This document shows positions 1-8,758 of a stretch of DNA of 64,000 nucleotides, one piece after another. Both the position numbers and the translations under genes were made by a program. This DNA comes from Caulifigura coniformis (lineage in GTDB: Bacteria > Planctomycetota > Planctomycetia > Planctomycetales > Planctomycetaceae). Location: assembly GCF_007745175.1 (NCBI RefSeq), contig NZ_CP036271.1, positions 4,104,314-4,168,313 of the forward strand, read 5' to 3'. Below the pieces are notes generated by a model. It made no database searches. It was not told the origin of the DNA and saw only the letters and a program-made list of their open reading frames with translations. Each line of letters begins with the position of its first letter. Position 1 is the first letter of the stretch.

Positions 1-1
1 G

Positions 2-334
2 TCTTCGAAGCTCGACCTCTCGCCGCGGACGATCGCAGTGGTGCGGGAGTCGCTGGAACGGGTCGTTGAAGATCCGCTGGGGACGGGCCGGGCTGCGGCG
101 GTGGCGGGCGTGCGAGTCGCGGGGAAGACTGGGACTGCGGAAACCGGGGGCGGGCAGCCCGATCATGCGTGGTTTGCGGGGTACGCTCCGGCGGATCGGC
201 CGCGGATTGCGTTCGTGGTGATGCTGGAGCACGCGGGCTCGGGCGGGAACACCGCGGGGCCGGTCGCCCGGCAGTTTGTGGAAGGGCTTGTCGCCAACGG
301 ACTGATCCGGGCGGAGGACCGAACGCGCGATTGA
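2..334 (+). CDS. Penicillin-binding protein, transpeptidase C-terminus (5' truncated by window edge)
   Basis: This is the C-terminal end of a peptidoglycan transpeptidase (PBP2/FtsI superfamily), which crosslinks wall peptides in the periplasm. The reading frame is already open at base 2, so the start lies outside the window; the GTG at 38 is internal. The KTGTAE box, the third active-site motif of penicillin-binding transpeptidases, is visible about 45 residues into the visible part. It is followed by an HAWFAGYAP stretch that matches the usual last beta strands of the domain. The stop is TGA at 332-334. PBP2 (MrdA) is the most likely identity because of the HAWFAGYAP pattern and the short tail, but the fragment cannot separate PBP2 from other class B enzymes. 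No SxxK or SxN motif is inside the window. Confidence 0.85.
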   Translation, partial: SSKLDLSPRTIAVVRESLERVVEDPLGTGRAAAVAGVRVAGKTGTAETGGGQPDHAWFAGYAPADRPRIAFVVMLEHAGSGGNTAGPVARQFVEGLVANGLIRAEDRTRD

Positions 335-742
335 GAGGGGATGGTCGCAGGCGCGGGGCGCATGAAAAAACCTCCGCGAGATGCCGTTCAAGCCGTCTCG
401 TTCAGACCCGCAGTTTCAAGTGGAAGCCGCATCCCCGGGTCATGTTTTCGGACGGAAGAGCAAGCCCTTCACGCCGAATCAACAATGTGCCGGACAAACC
501 AGCGGCCCCCTGCGGAACGTGTGTAGGGTCAACGAAACCAGGCTCGTGGTCGAGCATCGCAGAGGCAAAGGCGACGGGTTTGAATCGTCGCCGTCTGCAT
601 CCTACGCGTGGCCCGCGGCCTGCTCAAGGAGTCGTCATCGCGATTCTTCGAAGGTCGGGAAACGCGGGAATGGCGACGGCCTCGGGCTTGAAATCACGGG
701 AAATGCAGCGCGTGTTTTCGCCCGGTCGCGCGATGTCCTCGC
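335..742. other. Intergenic region with a short hairpin, no gene seen
   Basis: About 400 bases lie between the penicillin-binding protein and the convergent cstA gene. Open frames here lack a recognisable product and run into the antisense of cstA. One clear structure is a perfect 6-bp stem, GGCGAC at 570-575 with GTCGCC at 587-592, around an 11-base loop containing TTTGAATC. It has no T-tract, so it does not look like a terminator. Confidence 0.5.
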
Positions 743-2491
743 TCATACGGCGGCTGGTTGCGGCTCGCGAGCCGAAGGTGGCTGGAGTCCGCCGGCGATG
801 GCCACGAAGGCCTCAACCAGCATGACGCCGGCCAGGGCGACGAGAGTCACCGAAATCCATCCCACCGGACTGCCGCCGGAGCCGGACTTCGCGAACTCGG
901 CGCGGATGATCGTGAGCAGGGCCCAGCCGCTCATGACGTACATGAAGATCGCGGGGATTCCAGTGACGACCCAGACCCACCAGGCACGGCGGGTGCGCCA
1001 CAGCCAGACCGTCACTCCGAGAAGCGTGAGGGCCGCCAGGAGCTGGTTGCTCGCGCCGAACAACTGCCAGAAGGTGCGCCACACCGGAGCGCCCGGCTTG
1101 CCGTCCTTGTCCAGAACGGTCTGGGTGACGAAATAGACCGGAACGCCGGCGGTGAACAGGGTTCCCAACCACTTTCCTGCCGCTCCGCGCATTCCGGTCA
1201 GCTCCTGGATGATGAACCGTCCCAGGCGGGTGCAGACGTCGAGCGTGTCATAGACGAACGTCGTGAACGCCATCAGAGCGAAGGCGATGCCGTACATCGG
1301 GTTGACTCCGACTTTCGCGAGGAAAGCGCCGATGCCCCGGGCGTAGATCTGCTCGGGCTTGGGGTTCTGAGCCAGCGGAGAATCCTGGACGAGCATCATG
1401 ACGCAGCAGAGAGAGACGATGGCCACCATGGCTTCCAGGAGCATGGCGCCATACCCGATGGGGCGGGCGTCGGCTTCTGTCCGGAGCTGTTTCGACGTGG
1501 TTCCCGATGCGATCAGCCCGTGAAAACCCGAGCAGGCGCCGCAGGCAATCGTGATGAACAGCATGGGGGCCAGCATGAACCCGTTCGAGGCTTCCATGCC
1601 CTTGAAGGCGGGGAGATGGACTTCACCGCCCCCCATGACGATCCCCAGGCCACCGGCGATGAGCGCGGCGTAGAGGAAATAGCCGCCCAGCTGGCCGCGC
1701 GGCTGAAGCAACAGCCACAGGGGCACGACCGAGGCGATGCAGCAGTATCCGAGGAGCAGCACGTTCCACGTCTTGCGGGCCGCTTCCCGGTCGGTGTCCT
1801 GCGGATAAAGCAGATGCGAGAACGACGTGATGTCGAGCGGGAACTTCTGGCCGACCCAGATCGCGAGGATGACCAGGGGGATGAAGATCCAGGTGGCCTT
1901 TTCCATGCTCACCTTGCCGAAGCGAACCACGATGCCCATGACGATCGGCAACAGGAGGTACAGGAGCGACGACGTCGCGATCCCCTTCCCCAGGACCGTT
2001 TCACCGCCATCGATGACCTGGTCGTCGATGAAGGCGGTGGCCGTGATATCGGTGAAGGCGACGATGATGTAGACGAGCGCCAGCCAGATGAAGATCAGGA
2101 ACAGGACGAACGCCCGGCCGCTGATGTGCTGGCGAACGACCTCAGAAATCGAATCGGCCTTGTGACGCACGGAGGCGATCAGCGAGGCGAAATCGTGGAC
2201 TCCGCCGACGAAGATGGAGCCCACGAGGATCCACAGTAGTGCCGGGAGCCAGCCGAAATAGGCTCCGGCGAGAATCGGTCCGACGATCGGGCCGGCGGCG
2301 GCGATGGCGCTGAAGTGCTGGCTGAGGAGCGGGCCCTTGTTGCAGGGGACGTAGTCGACGTCGTCCCGCATGGTAAAGGCGGGGGTCGGCTGATTGGGAT
2401 CGATCCGGAACAATCGCGGCAGCAACCGGCCGTAGGTCACGTAGGCGACCGTGAGAATCACCGCGGACAGCACGACAATCGACGTCATCAT
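743..2491 (-). CDS. cstA: Carbon starvation protein CstA, inner-membrane transporter
   Basis: CstA-family proteins are many-helix inner-membrane transporters linked to peptide uptake during carbon starvation and, in some bacteria, pyruvate uptake. The 582-residue product is hydrophobic throughout, with many predicted helices. It carries the family's N-terminal features: YGR near residue 21, FAAIAAAGPIVGPILAGAYF-like core residues around 60-85, and a GVHDFASL segment near 100. A second recognisable stretch is the GFHGLIASGTTSKQL region near residue 320. It is shorter than E. coli CstA (about 700 residues), as is common for this group. It starts with ATGATG at 2489-2491 and stands alone, convergent with the upstream gene. 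Its Pro-rich C-terminal tail is unremarkable. Confidence 0.93.
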   Translation of the reverse strand: MMTSIVVLSAVILTVAYVTYGRLLPRLFRIDPNQPTPAFTMRDDVDYVPCNKGPLLSQHFSAIAAAGPIVGPILAGAYFGWLPALLWILVGSIFVGGVHDFASLIASVRHKADSISEVVRQHISGRAFVLFLIFIWLALVYIIVAFTDITATAFIDDQVIDGGETVLGKGIATSSLLYLLLPIVMGIVVRFGKVSMEKATWIFIPLVILAIWVGQKFPLDITSFSHLLYPQDTDREAARKTWNVLLLGYCCIASVVPLWLLLQPRGQLGGYFLYAALIAGGLGIVMGGGEVHLPAFKGMEASNGFMLAPMLFITIACGACSGFHGLIASGTTSKQLRTEADARPIGYGAMLLEAMVAIVSLCCVMMLVQDSPLAQNPKPEQIYARGIGAFLAKVGVNPMYGIAFALMAFTTFVYDTLDVCTRLGRFIIQELTGMRGAAGKWLGTLFTAGVPVYFVTQTVLDKDGKPGAPVWRTFWQLFGASNQLLAALTLLGVTVWLWRTRRAWWVWVVTGIPAIFMYVMSGWALLTIIRAEFAKSGSGGSPVGWISVTLVALAGVMLVEAFVAIAGGLQPPSAREPQPAAV

Positions 2492-2701
2492 GGAAGTCAG
2501 ACTCCAGACCCGAGCGGCTCAGACACAGTCGGAGAGGCGTCGCAGCCCCTCGACAACTGCGATGCTACAGACACGGCCAACCTGTTGACAGGCGACGCGG
2601 ATCGTTCACCCGGGCGCTCCTTTGCCTTCCGGTTTTCCTCGCCGTAATTTGGTTTGGCCTTCCCCACCCCGGATCACACCTTCCCACCAGGGTCACCCGC
2701 C

Positions 2702-3988
2702 ATGCGTCGGTTTTCACGTCGCGACTTCCTCCAGACGACTGCGGCCCTTGCTCCAGGCCTGTTCGTCGCCAATTCCTTCGCGGCCGCGCCTTCAAAGTCT
2801 CCGAACGAGAAACTCGACCTGGGGATCATCGGACCGGGGAATCGCGGAAGCGCCAACCTGGCGGGTGTCGGCTCGGAGAACATCGTCGCGATCTGCGACG
2901 TGGATGACCGCCAGGCGGCGAAGGCGTACGAGAAATATCCGCAGGCGTCGCGTTACAAGGATTTCCGGAAGCTGCTCGACCGGGAAAAGCTCGACGGCAT
3001 CGTCGTCAGCACGACCGATCACGTGCATGCCCACGCCAGCCTGGCGGGGATGCGCCGCGGCCTGCACTGCTACTGCGAAAAGCCGCTGGCCCACTCCGTC
3101 TGGGAAGCGCGTCTGATGTCGGAAACGGCGAAGCAGGAAAAGCTCGCGACGCAGATGGGGACACAGATCCACGCCACGGAGAATTACCGTCGTGTCGTCG
3201 AAGCGGTTCAGGCGGGAGTGCTGGGACCGATCCGTGAGGTGAAAGTCTGGGTGACGAAGGGACGCCATTGGGGGGGCGGGGAACGTCCGGCGGTCGCCGA
3301 GCCGATTCCGCCGGAGATCGATTGGGACCTGTGGCTGGGGCCGGCGCCGGAACGGCCGTTCCACAACACCTACCTGCCCGGCAACTGGCGATCGTGGTGG
3401 GATTTCGGGACCGGGATGCTGGGTGACATGGGATGTCACTACATCGACCTGGCCTTCTGGGCGCTCGGCCTTCGTCATCCGGAGACCATTGCCGCCGAGG
3501 GGCCGCCCGTCCATCCAGAAACGGGGCCAATGGGCATGAAGGTGACCTGGACGTTTCCGGCCCGCGGCGAGCAGCCGCCTGTCGTTTTGACTTGGATGGA
3601 CGGCGACATGGTCCAGAAGCCGGTCCATGAGAAAGAACTGCCGAACACCGGGGTTTATTTCGTCGGCGAAAAGGGTTCTCTGTTCGCCACTTACGGCAAC
3701 TACCGCCTGTTTCCCGAAGAGCACTTCAAAGACTTTACAGCGCCGCCGAAGTCGATTCCGAAGTCGATCGGCCACCACCAGGAATGGATTGCGGCCTGTA
3801 AATCCGGTTCGCCGACGTTGTGCAACTTCGACTACTCGGGGGCGCTTACGGAGTCGGTCTTGCTCGGCACCGTGGCCTACCGGACTGGGAAAACGCTGAC
3901 GTGGGACCCGGTGGCGCTCAAGGCGACGAATGTCCCCGAGGCCGACCAGTACCTGCGGCGGGAATACCGGAAGGGGTGGGAACTCTGA
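2702..3988 (+). CDS. Gfo/Idh/MocA-family oxidoreductase with Tat signal
   Basis: This is an NAD(P)-dependent sugar or polyol dehydrogenase-like protein of the Gfo/Idh/MocA family, probably periplasmic. The twin-arginine motif SRRDFLQ occupies residues 5-11, followed by a hydrophobic segment and a likely cleavage after SFAA (about residue 29). The Rossmann motif GIIGPGNRGS is at 41-50, and the family EKP motif (CYCEKPLAHS) has EKP at 126-128. The longer frame beginning at TTG 2654 would place 16 residues before the Tat motif, so ATG 2702 is chosen; this gives 428 residues. Tat-exported members of this family are greatly expanded in Planctomycetota. The substrate is not predictable from the sequence, and no pathway partners sit next to it. 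Confidence 0.92.
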   Translation: MRRFSRRDFLQTTAALAPGLFVANSFAAAPSKSPNEKLDLGIIGPGNRGSANLAGVGSENIVAICDVDDRQAAKAYEKYPQASRYKDFRKLLDREKLDGIVVSTTDHVHAHASLAGMRRGLHCYCEKPLAHSVWEARLMSETAKQEKLATQMGTQIHATENYRRVVEAVQAGVLGPIREVKVWVTKGRHWGGGERPAVAEPIPPEIDWDLWLGPAPERPFHNTYLPGNWRSWWDFGTGMLGDMGCHYIDLAFWALGLRHPETIAAEGPPVHPETGPMGMKVTWTFPARGEQPPVVLTWMDGDMVQKPVHEKELPNTGVYFVGEKGSLFATYGNYRLFPEEHFKDFTAPPKSIPKSIGHHQEWIAACKSGSPTLCNFDYSGALTESVLLGTVAYRTGKTLTWDPVALKATNVPEADQYLRREYRKGWEL

Positions 3989-4155
3989 ATCCGGGTGTTT
4001 TCGCTGAAGTTCGTGGACGCGGGCGTCCGCTCGACGGCAGCCCGTTGTCGCAGCTTTTTTCCAAATGGTGAAAAGACTTGCGTCGTCGCGGCCCGGGCCT
4101 TACCTTTCCGGGTTCCTCCTATTCCCGGAAGACCTGAGTTTCGAGCAGTTTCGCA

Positions 4156-4431
4156 ATGCAAGACGGCATCCATCCCGATTACCACGCGGTCGTGTTCCAC
4201 GACATCGGCGCGGATTTCAAGTTCCTGTCGAAGTCGACGATGAAGTCCAAAGAGACGATCAAGTGGGAGGATGGAAACACCTACCCGTTGATCACCGTCG
4301 ACATCAGCGCCGCGAGCCATCCGTTCTTCACCGGCAAGATGAAGCTTCTGGATGCGGCCGGCCGCGTCGAGAAGTTCCAGAAGAAGTACAAGTGGGCGAA
4401 GAAGGAAGAGTCCACCGAAGCCGCGCAGTAA
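4156..4431 (+). CDS. rpmE2: Ribosomal protein bL31, type B (zinc-free)
   Basis: This is a component of the large ribosomal subunit that bridges to the small subunit. The 91-residue sequence opens with [16 protein letters not shown] and carries SHPFFTGK near residue 54, both typical of L31. No cysteines are present, so the zinc ribbon of type A L31 is missing and this is the type B (zinc-independent) form. Its C-terminus is charged and low in complexity, as usual. The gene is followed by a strong intrinsic terminator at 4481-4511 and stands 200 bases before prfA. Many bacteria switch between L31 types under zinc limitation; whether a type A copy exists cannot be seen here. Confidence 0.95.
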   Translation: MQDGIHPDYHAVVFHDIGADFKFLSKSTMKSKETIKWEDGNTYPLITVDISAASHPFFTGKMKLLDAAGRVEKFQKKYKWAKKEESTEAAQ

Positions 4432-4480
4432 TTCGCGCCGCCCGGAGCCGGTTCGAACTGGCTCCAGGGATTGTGATCGA

Positions 4481-4516
4481 AGCAGCGTCCGGAACCATTC
4501 CGGACGCTGCTGTTCT
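4481..4516 (+). terminator. Intrinsic terminator downstream of rpmE2
   Basis: A perfect 14-bp stem pairs 4481-4494 with 4498-4511 around a three-base CCA loop. It is followed by GTTCTTCC. It lies about 50 bases after the L31 stop codon. Confidence 0.8.
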
Positions 4517-4631
4517 TCCCCCTGCTCTTCTTCACGCTGGCATTCTCATGCCCTGCCTCCGCGATCTGTAGCGTCTTGACCACCCCGTTTGTTTTGGTCG
4601 AGATCACAGTTCCTGCGCGTCGAGGTGTTCC

Positions 4632-5711
4632 ATGTTTCCGAGTCTTGATCTGAAGCTCCAGCGGTTTGAAGAGCTGGAACGACGGCTCCAGGAGCCGGAT
4701 GTCCTCGCGAATCCGGCCGCGCTGGTGGAAGTCCAGAAGGAGTACGGCGGGCTGCGCAAGGTCGCTGAAACCGTCCGGACGTACTACCGGCTGGAATCGG
4801 ACCTGACCGGTGCGAAGGAAATGCTGGAGCTGGAAGCGGACGAAGGTTCGCGGGAGTACCTGCTGGCGGAAGTGGCCGAGCTCGAGCAGAAGATCGGCGG
4901 GATGCGGACGGAGCTCGAAGACCTGGCGACCGCGGGCGACGCGGCGACGCGTGGCGGGCTGATCATGGAAATCCGGGCGGGCACGGGCGGAGACGAGGCG
5001 GCGCTGTTCGCGGGCGACCTGTTCAACATGTACTCCCATTTCATCCAGAACCGCGGATGGAAGATCGAACTCCTCGACGCAACCGACGGGGAAATGGGGG
5101 GTTTCAAGGAAATCACCTTCGGCGTTCAGGGCGAGGGGGCTTTTCAGCAGCTGCAGTTCGAGAGCGGCGGGCACCGCGTGCAGCGCGTGCCGGAAACCGA
5201 ATCGCAGGGGCGGGTTCACACCAGCGCCGCGACGGTAGCGGTGCTGCCGGAAGCGACGGAGGCCGAAATCGACATCCGCGATGAAGACCTGCGGATCGAC
5301 ACGATGCGGGCGGGCGGACCGGGAGGCCAGAAGGTCAATAAGACCGAAAGCGCGGTGCGGATCACGCACATTCCCAGCGGCATCGTCGTGAAGTGTCAGG
5401 ACGAGAAGAGCCAGCACAAGAACAAGGCGAAGGCGATGAAAGTCCTTCGCAGCCGGCTGCTCGAAGCGACCGAACAGAAGATCCACGAGGAGCGGGCGAC
5501 GCAGCGGCGGACGCTGATCGGTTCGGGCGACCGGAGCGAACGGATCCGCACCTACAACTTCCCGCAGGGACGGCTCACCGACCATCGCATCGGGCTGACG
5601 CTGTACAAGCTGGACCAGATCATCAAAGGGGACCTGGATGAACTGGTCGGCGCTCTGGTGGAGTTCGACCGCCAGGAGCGGCTGAAAGGGCTGGGCGCGA
5701 CGCCGTCGTAA
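4632..5711 (+). CDS. prfA: Peptide chain release factor 1
   Basis: RF1 recognises UAA and UAG in the ribosomal A site and triggers hydrolysis of peptidyl-tRNA. At 359 residues it has the normal full length, with an N-terminal coiled-coil domain rich in Glu and Leu (residues 1-100). The stop-codon recognition loop reads VPETES, giving the RF1-type PxT tripeptide at 187-189 rather than the SPF of RF2. The catalytic GGQ is at 231-233 ([10 protein letters not shown]), followed by the [10 protein letters not shown] and [12 protein letters not shown] segments. ATG 4632 gives the expected N-terminus ([10 protein letters not shown]). The usual partner prmC is not adjacent. Because the N-terminal domain is present, it is not the shorter PrfH paralogue. 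Confidence 0.97.
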   Translation: MFPSLDLKLQRFEELERRLQEPDVLANPAALVEVQKEYGGLRKVAETVRTYYRLESDLTGAKEMLELEADEGSREYLLAEVAELEQKIGGMRTELEDLATAGDAATRGGLIMEIRAGTGGDEAALFAGDLFNMYSHFIQNRGWKIELLDATDGEMGGFKEITFGVQGEGAFQQLQFESGGHRVQRVPETESQGRVHTSAATVAVLPEATEAEIDIRDEDLRIDTMRAGGPGGQKVNKTESAVRITHIPSGIVVKCQDEKSQHKNKAKAMKVLRSRLLEATEQKIHEERATQRRTLIGSGDRSERIRTYNFPQGRLTDHRIGLTLYKLDQIIKGDLDELVGALVEFDRQERLKGLGATPS

Positions 5712-6120
5712 TCCTGTTGGTCGCGGTCAGCGGCCAACTCGAGAGGCGGAGTGTTGAGCCTGATTCTCTGAGGGGGCTTCAGACGCGCGGCCTGCAGCTT
5801 GAGACGAGTGATTCCGGCGGCGCTGGCGACGGCTTTCGCCATGGGGCTTCCCTGTCGCCTGAGGGGCCGCAGTCAATCCGCCAGACACTTCAATGCCGCT
5901 TCTCTCTTCATTCGACGTGTCGGGTTGTGCCCGACATCCGGGGATGTTCGGGCAATCTGGAGAGAGGTCTTTTCAAGCTGCAAATCTATGGTCTCCTGAC
6001 CTCTGGGAGTTCCGGTTGCTGTCCCGGCTGTGTGCCAGGGCGCGATGGGCCCGTCGAGGCGGCGCAGGTCGCCGTGGCCCTTCGGAAGTCCGAACGTTTC
6101 AACTCAATGGAGATGCATCA
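5712..6120. other. Intergenic region with a hairpin upstream of the Cys-rich gene
   Basis: About 400 bases separate prfA from the next gene, with no convincing coding frame. A perfect 7-bp stem is formed by 5918-5924 and 5930-5936 (TGTCGGG, loop TTGTG, CCCGACA) about 185 bases before the next start. It lacks a T-tract. A long 5' leader for the Cys-rich gene is possible, but no known riboswitch was recognised. Confidence 0.4.
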
Positions 6121-6471
6121 ATGGCGAGGAAACTGATCGTTCTGACGTCTGTGGTCGCGCTCATCCTGGCGGCGAGCAGCGACGCGGAAGCGGGTCGACG
6201 GAGACGACGGTGCTGCGGTAACAACTATGGATCGTGCTGCCCGGTCAGCTCGTGCGCCGCGCCCTGCGGGCCAAGCTGTGGAGCTCCCTGCGGCGGATAC
6301 GGGGCGGCTTACGCTCCGAGCTGCGGTGCACCCTGCGGGGCCTGCGGATCGGGCTGCAGCGCCTGTGACGCCGGATACGGCGGCGCGCCAATGGGATCGA
6401 CGTACTCCGCGCCCGCTCCTGCACCGGCGAGTGACGCCCCGGAGCCGCCCCCGGAACCGGCTCCCAAATGA
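6121..6471 (+). CDS. Small Cys-rich exported protein, function unknown
   Basis: The 116-residue product starts MARKLIV and has a classic signal peptide (hydrophobic core to about residue 20, AEAG cleavage region). A basic RRRRR patch follows, then a Cys/Gly/Pro-rich stretch with repeated SCGAPCG, CCPVSSC and ACGSGCSACDAG elements (about 16 cysteines). It ends in a Pro/Ala/Glu-rich tail. ATG 6121 was chosen because it is preceded by GGAG about ten bases upstream and begins the signal peptide; the longer frame from 5893 adds a non-signal extension. Cys-rich exported proteins are typical of Planctomycetota and may form disulfide-crosslinked envelope or matrix layers. No named family was recognised, so that role is inference. 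Confidence 0.8.
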   Translation: MARKLIVLTSVVALILAASSDAEAGRRRRRCCGNNYGSCCPVSSCAAPCGPSCGAPCGGYGAAYAPSCGAPCGACGSGCSACDAGYGGAPMGSTYSAPAPAPASDAPEPPPEPAPK

Positions 6472-6503
6472 TCGCACGCCGCACGTGAGCAGATCTGCCA
6501 CTG

Positions 6504-6540
6504 AAGGGGCGAAGCGCGAAGTCGCTTCGTCCCTTTCTCC
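6504..6540 (+). terminator. Intrinsic terminator after the Cys-rich gene
   Basis: A 13-bp stem (including one G-U pair) joins 6504-6516 with 6523-6535 around a six-base CGAAGT loop. It is followed by TCTCCATTTCC. Confidence 0.65.
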
Positions 6541-6571
6541 ATTTCCGCAGTTGCAGAGATCAGGATCTGGA

Positions 6572-7105
6572 ATGCTTCGACTGCGCCCCGCGGAATCGAA
6601 CGACGCTCCCCTGCTCCGTCGATGGGACGATGAGCCGCACGTCCTCGCTTCCGACCCCAATGATGAGTGGGACTGGGAAACGGAGCTCGGGCGGAGAGTG
6701 AGCTGGCGCGAGCAGCTGATCGCCGAACTGGACGGGCGGCCGATCGGCTTTCTGCAGATCATCGATCCGGCCGAAGAAGAGTCCCACTACTGGGGGGAGG
6801 TCGGCACGGGCTTGAGGGCCATCGACATCTGGATCGGTCCGGCCGATGCGCTGGGCCATGGGTACGGCACGACGATGATGAAGTTCGCGATCGCCCGCTG
6901 CTTCGACGTCCCATCGGTCAGCGCGGTGCTTCTCGACCCGCTGGAGTCGAATGTCCGGGCACTTCGATTCTATGAACGGCTGGGGTTCGAGTGTCGCGGG
7001 CCGCGGCGTTTTGGTGAGGACGATTGCCTGGTTTACGAACTGACGCGCTCGAAGTGGCGGTCGTTGGCCGGTTCGGCCCGCGATGTGCAGTCGGATGCCC
7101 GGTGA
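6572..7105 (+). CDS. GNAT acetyltransferase resembling aminoglycoside 6'-N-acetyltransferase
   Basis: This is a GNAT-fold enzyme that would transfer an acetyl group from acetyl-CoA to an amine. The 177-residue protein resembles the AAC(6')-Ib type from end to end: LRLRPAESND at the N-terminus, a conserved W-x-x-EPHV-like segment, the acceptor-side ELDGRPIGFLQ, and the acetyl-CoA loop GHGYGTTMMK. It also has the DPLESNVRALRFYERLGFE block that matches the AAC(6') signature DPxxxNxRAxRxYExxGFE. ATG 6572 is the first start beginning the domain; an upstream extension from 6227 is antisense-like and Cys-free noise. It could confer intrinsic aminoglycoside resistance, but many chromosomal relatives act on other amines. 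It sits alone between the Cys-rich gene and a small membrane protein. Confidence 0.8.
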   Translation: MLRLRPAESNDAPLLRRWDDEPHVLASDPNDEWDWETELGRRVSWREQLIAELDGRPIGFLQIIDPAEEESHYWGEVGTGLRAIDIWIGPADALGHGYGTTMMKFAIARCFDVPSVSAVLLDPLESNVRALRFYERLGFECRGPRRFGEDDCLVYELTRSKWRSLAGSARDVQSDAR

Positions 7106-7164
7106 CCTGGCCGATTCCGCGGCGTCAGGCGCTGATGCATCGTGACCACTCTCGGGAGGGACTC

Positions 7165-7353
7165 ATGGAGCTGCTGACATTCGCGATCATCGCGATGGTG
7201 ATTTCGCTGGTCGCGGGAGGAATGGGGTTTACGGGGCTGGCGGCGGGCGCAGCATCAGCCGCGAAGCTTCTCTTCGGGATCTTCCTGGTGATTGCGCTTT
7301 TCCTGTTTGCCCTGGTGCTGCTCGGCGTCGGGGTGGTGCGCGCGGTCGCCTGA
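7165..7353 (+). CDS. DUF1328-family small membrane protein
   Basis: This is a 62-residue protein with two closely spaced hydrophobic helices, the first ending in GGMGFTGLAAGAASAAKLLFG. That pattern, GFxGxAxGAAxxAKxLF, is the DUF1328 (YtjA) signature. ATG 7165 is preceded by GGGAGGG at 7154-7160, an excellent ribosome-binding site, so the longer frame starting at 7024 is rejected. Members are widespread, often stress-associated inner-membrane proteins without an established function. It converges on the next gene with only 43 bases between them. Confidence 0.85.
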   Translation: MELLTFAIIAMVISLVAGGMGFTGLAAGAASAAKLLFGIFLVIALFLFALVLLGVGVVRAVA

Positions 7354-7396
7354 CCGGTTCGACGGAATACACAGGGCCCGGCGGGCGGCCTGAGAG

Positions 7397-8197
7397 TCAG
7401 CGCGCGAAGAGTCGGGCGGCATCGGCCGGATTCAGGCGAAGCCGATCCTGTTTCTTAGCGACCGTTTTCCGGATGCGTTCCAGGAGAGGCCGCTCCTGCG
7501 ACTGGAGCAGGTCTTCGAACGCCTTCCGGGTTCCGTTGCCGAGTTCCTCGGCCACCCATCCGCCCAGCAGGCCGATCTTGCGGGTGTCGACGTCGGTGAG
7601 CTTGAGGTCGAGATCGTGAAAATGCGGTTGAACGACGAAGACCGGCAGCAGGCTGTCGGGCATGAATTCGGAATCGACCCGGAAGGAGCAATCGAGCAGT
7701 GCCTGGACCGTGACGTCGCTCTCGACGGTACCGTTGATCCCTTTGACGCCCCATGTCCACAGCGCGAACTGGGTTTCGCAGCGGGCACGGACAGCGACGA
7801 AGAGGTCGAAGCGCGTCGCGCCGTCCGGCGTCTTTCTGATATTCCGGATGTCGAGTTCGAGAGTCTTGTCGGGGTTGATCAGCGACATTGAGAATCGTCG
7901 CCAGAATCCGTGGTTGACCTTTTTCTCCCGCTGCTCGAAGCGGACCTGGCCTCCCTTGGTTTTGACCTTCACTCCCGAGGCGACTTTCTCGGTTTTGTCC
8001 CAGTGACGATCGTCCCTGTAGTTTTCGGGGATGACGTGGAGAGCAATTTCGCGGGCAAGACTGGCCCAGGAGAACTCGACCGGGGCGGCGGGGCTCGTCG
8101 CGACGACGGGCTCTTCCCCACAGGCGACTCGATCTGTCAACGCGAGCCCGAACAGGCAACTCACGCCGAGAGTCGTTCGCAACAAGACTCGATCCAT
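7397..8197 (-). CDS. Exported protein of unknown function
   Basis: The 266-residue product begins MDRVLLRTTLGVSCLFGLAL and has a signal peptide with likely cleavage near ACGEE (about residue 28). The mature part has no transmembrane segment. It reads as a beta-rich domain with alternating charged and hydrophobic strands (for example TRFDLFVAVRARCETQFALW) and a helical basic C-terminus. ATG 8197 is preferred over TTG 8209 because it starts the signal peptide. The sequence suggests a periplasmic or outer-envelope protein, possibly lipid-binding in shape. No catalytic motif or known family was recognised. Confidence 0.75.
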   Translation of the reverse strand: MDRVLLRTTLGVSCLFGLALTDRVACGEEPVVATSPAAPVEFSWASLAREIALHVIPENYRDDRHWDKTEKVASGVKVKTKGGQVRFEQREKKVNHGFWRRFSMSLINPDKTLELDIRNIRKTPDGATRFDLFVAVRARCETQFALWTWGVKGINGTVESDVTVQALLDCSFRVDSEFMPDSLLPVFVVQPHFHDLDLKLTDVDTRKIGLLGGWVAEELGNGTRKAFEDLLQSQERPLLERIRKTVAKKQDRLRLNPADAARLFAR

Positions 8198-8758
8198 CGC
8201 TGGCCTCAACCGTTGGTCGAGATACTTTTACGACTTCCGGAGGGGTTTTCACAAGACGAATGAGGGGAAACACAGCGAAGGCAGAACCACGGATTCGACG
8301 GGGCCAGCTGTTGTCGGTCGAAGACGCTTTGCGTTGCTTCGAGGTCGTTCGTTCGTCTCCATTGGAACGAGTCGTGAACGACGCTGGCGAATTCCGGGCT
8401 TCTGACCGTGCGCCCAAACCTTGACAGCACTGGTCGAGCCACGTCCCCACCTCCGGAGCGGATCGCCTTTTTGATCACTTTTCCGGTGAACCCTGCTGCG
8501 AGGGCGTGTGTCGGGGGCTCTGATTCCACTGAGTTCGGTGGGATGACGGTCTTTTTCTCGAGGTGTGCCATGCGCCCCGAAGTCGCTTTCACTGTGCCAA
8601 TGAGCCTGCAGGCCGGCTGAATGGAATGATCGTCGCGTCAGGCGACGGCATTCCCTTTCCCGGGCCCGGGCTCTCTCTGCCGATCGGTTTGCCGTTTCAG
8701 GCCGGCCCTGCCCGATGTGCGCGCGGGGCCAATTCTTCCCGCACACGAAAAGAGATTC
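8198..8758. other. Divergent intergenic region, no gene seen
   Basis: About 560 bases lie between two divergently transcribed genes. Several short frames exist on both strands, but none has a signal peptide, ribosome-binding site or recognisable motif. The region must hold the promoters of the exported-protein gene (minus) and the RbfA-like/RtcB pair (plus); no clear promoter boxes could be assigned. Confidence 0.5.

Noticed and set aside
38-334. GTG at 38 as the true start of the first gene
   Set aside because: The frame is open to the window edge, and the KTG-containing fragment is only the end of a transpeptidase domain.
570-592. Hairpin with a TTTGAATC loop, considered as a tRNA T-arm
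   Set aside because: The loop is 11 rather than 7 bases, and no acceptor, D or anticodon arm or CCA-like end can be fitted around it.
4632-5711. The release factor gene as a PrfH-type partner of RtcB
   Set aside because: It has the full N-terminal domain, an RF1-type PxT motif and normal length, and it lies more than 3 kb from rtcB with unrelated genes between.
8206-8592. A 128-codon minus-strand frame in the 8.2-8.6 kb gap
   Set aside because: There is no ribosome-binding site, motif, signal peptide or typical composition, so it is treated as non-coding.
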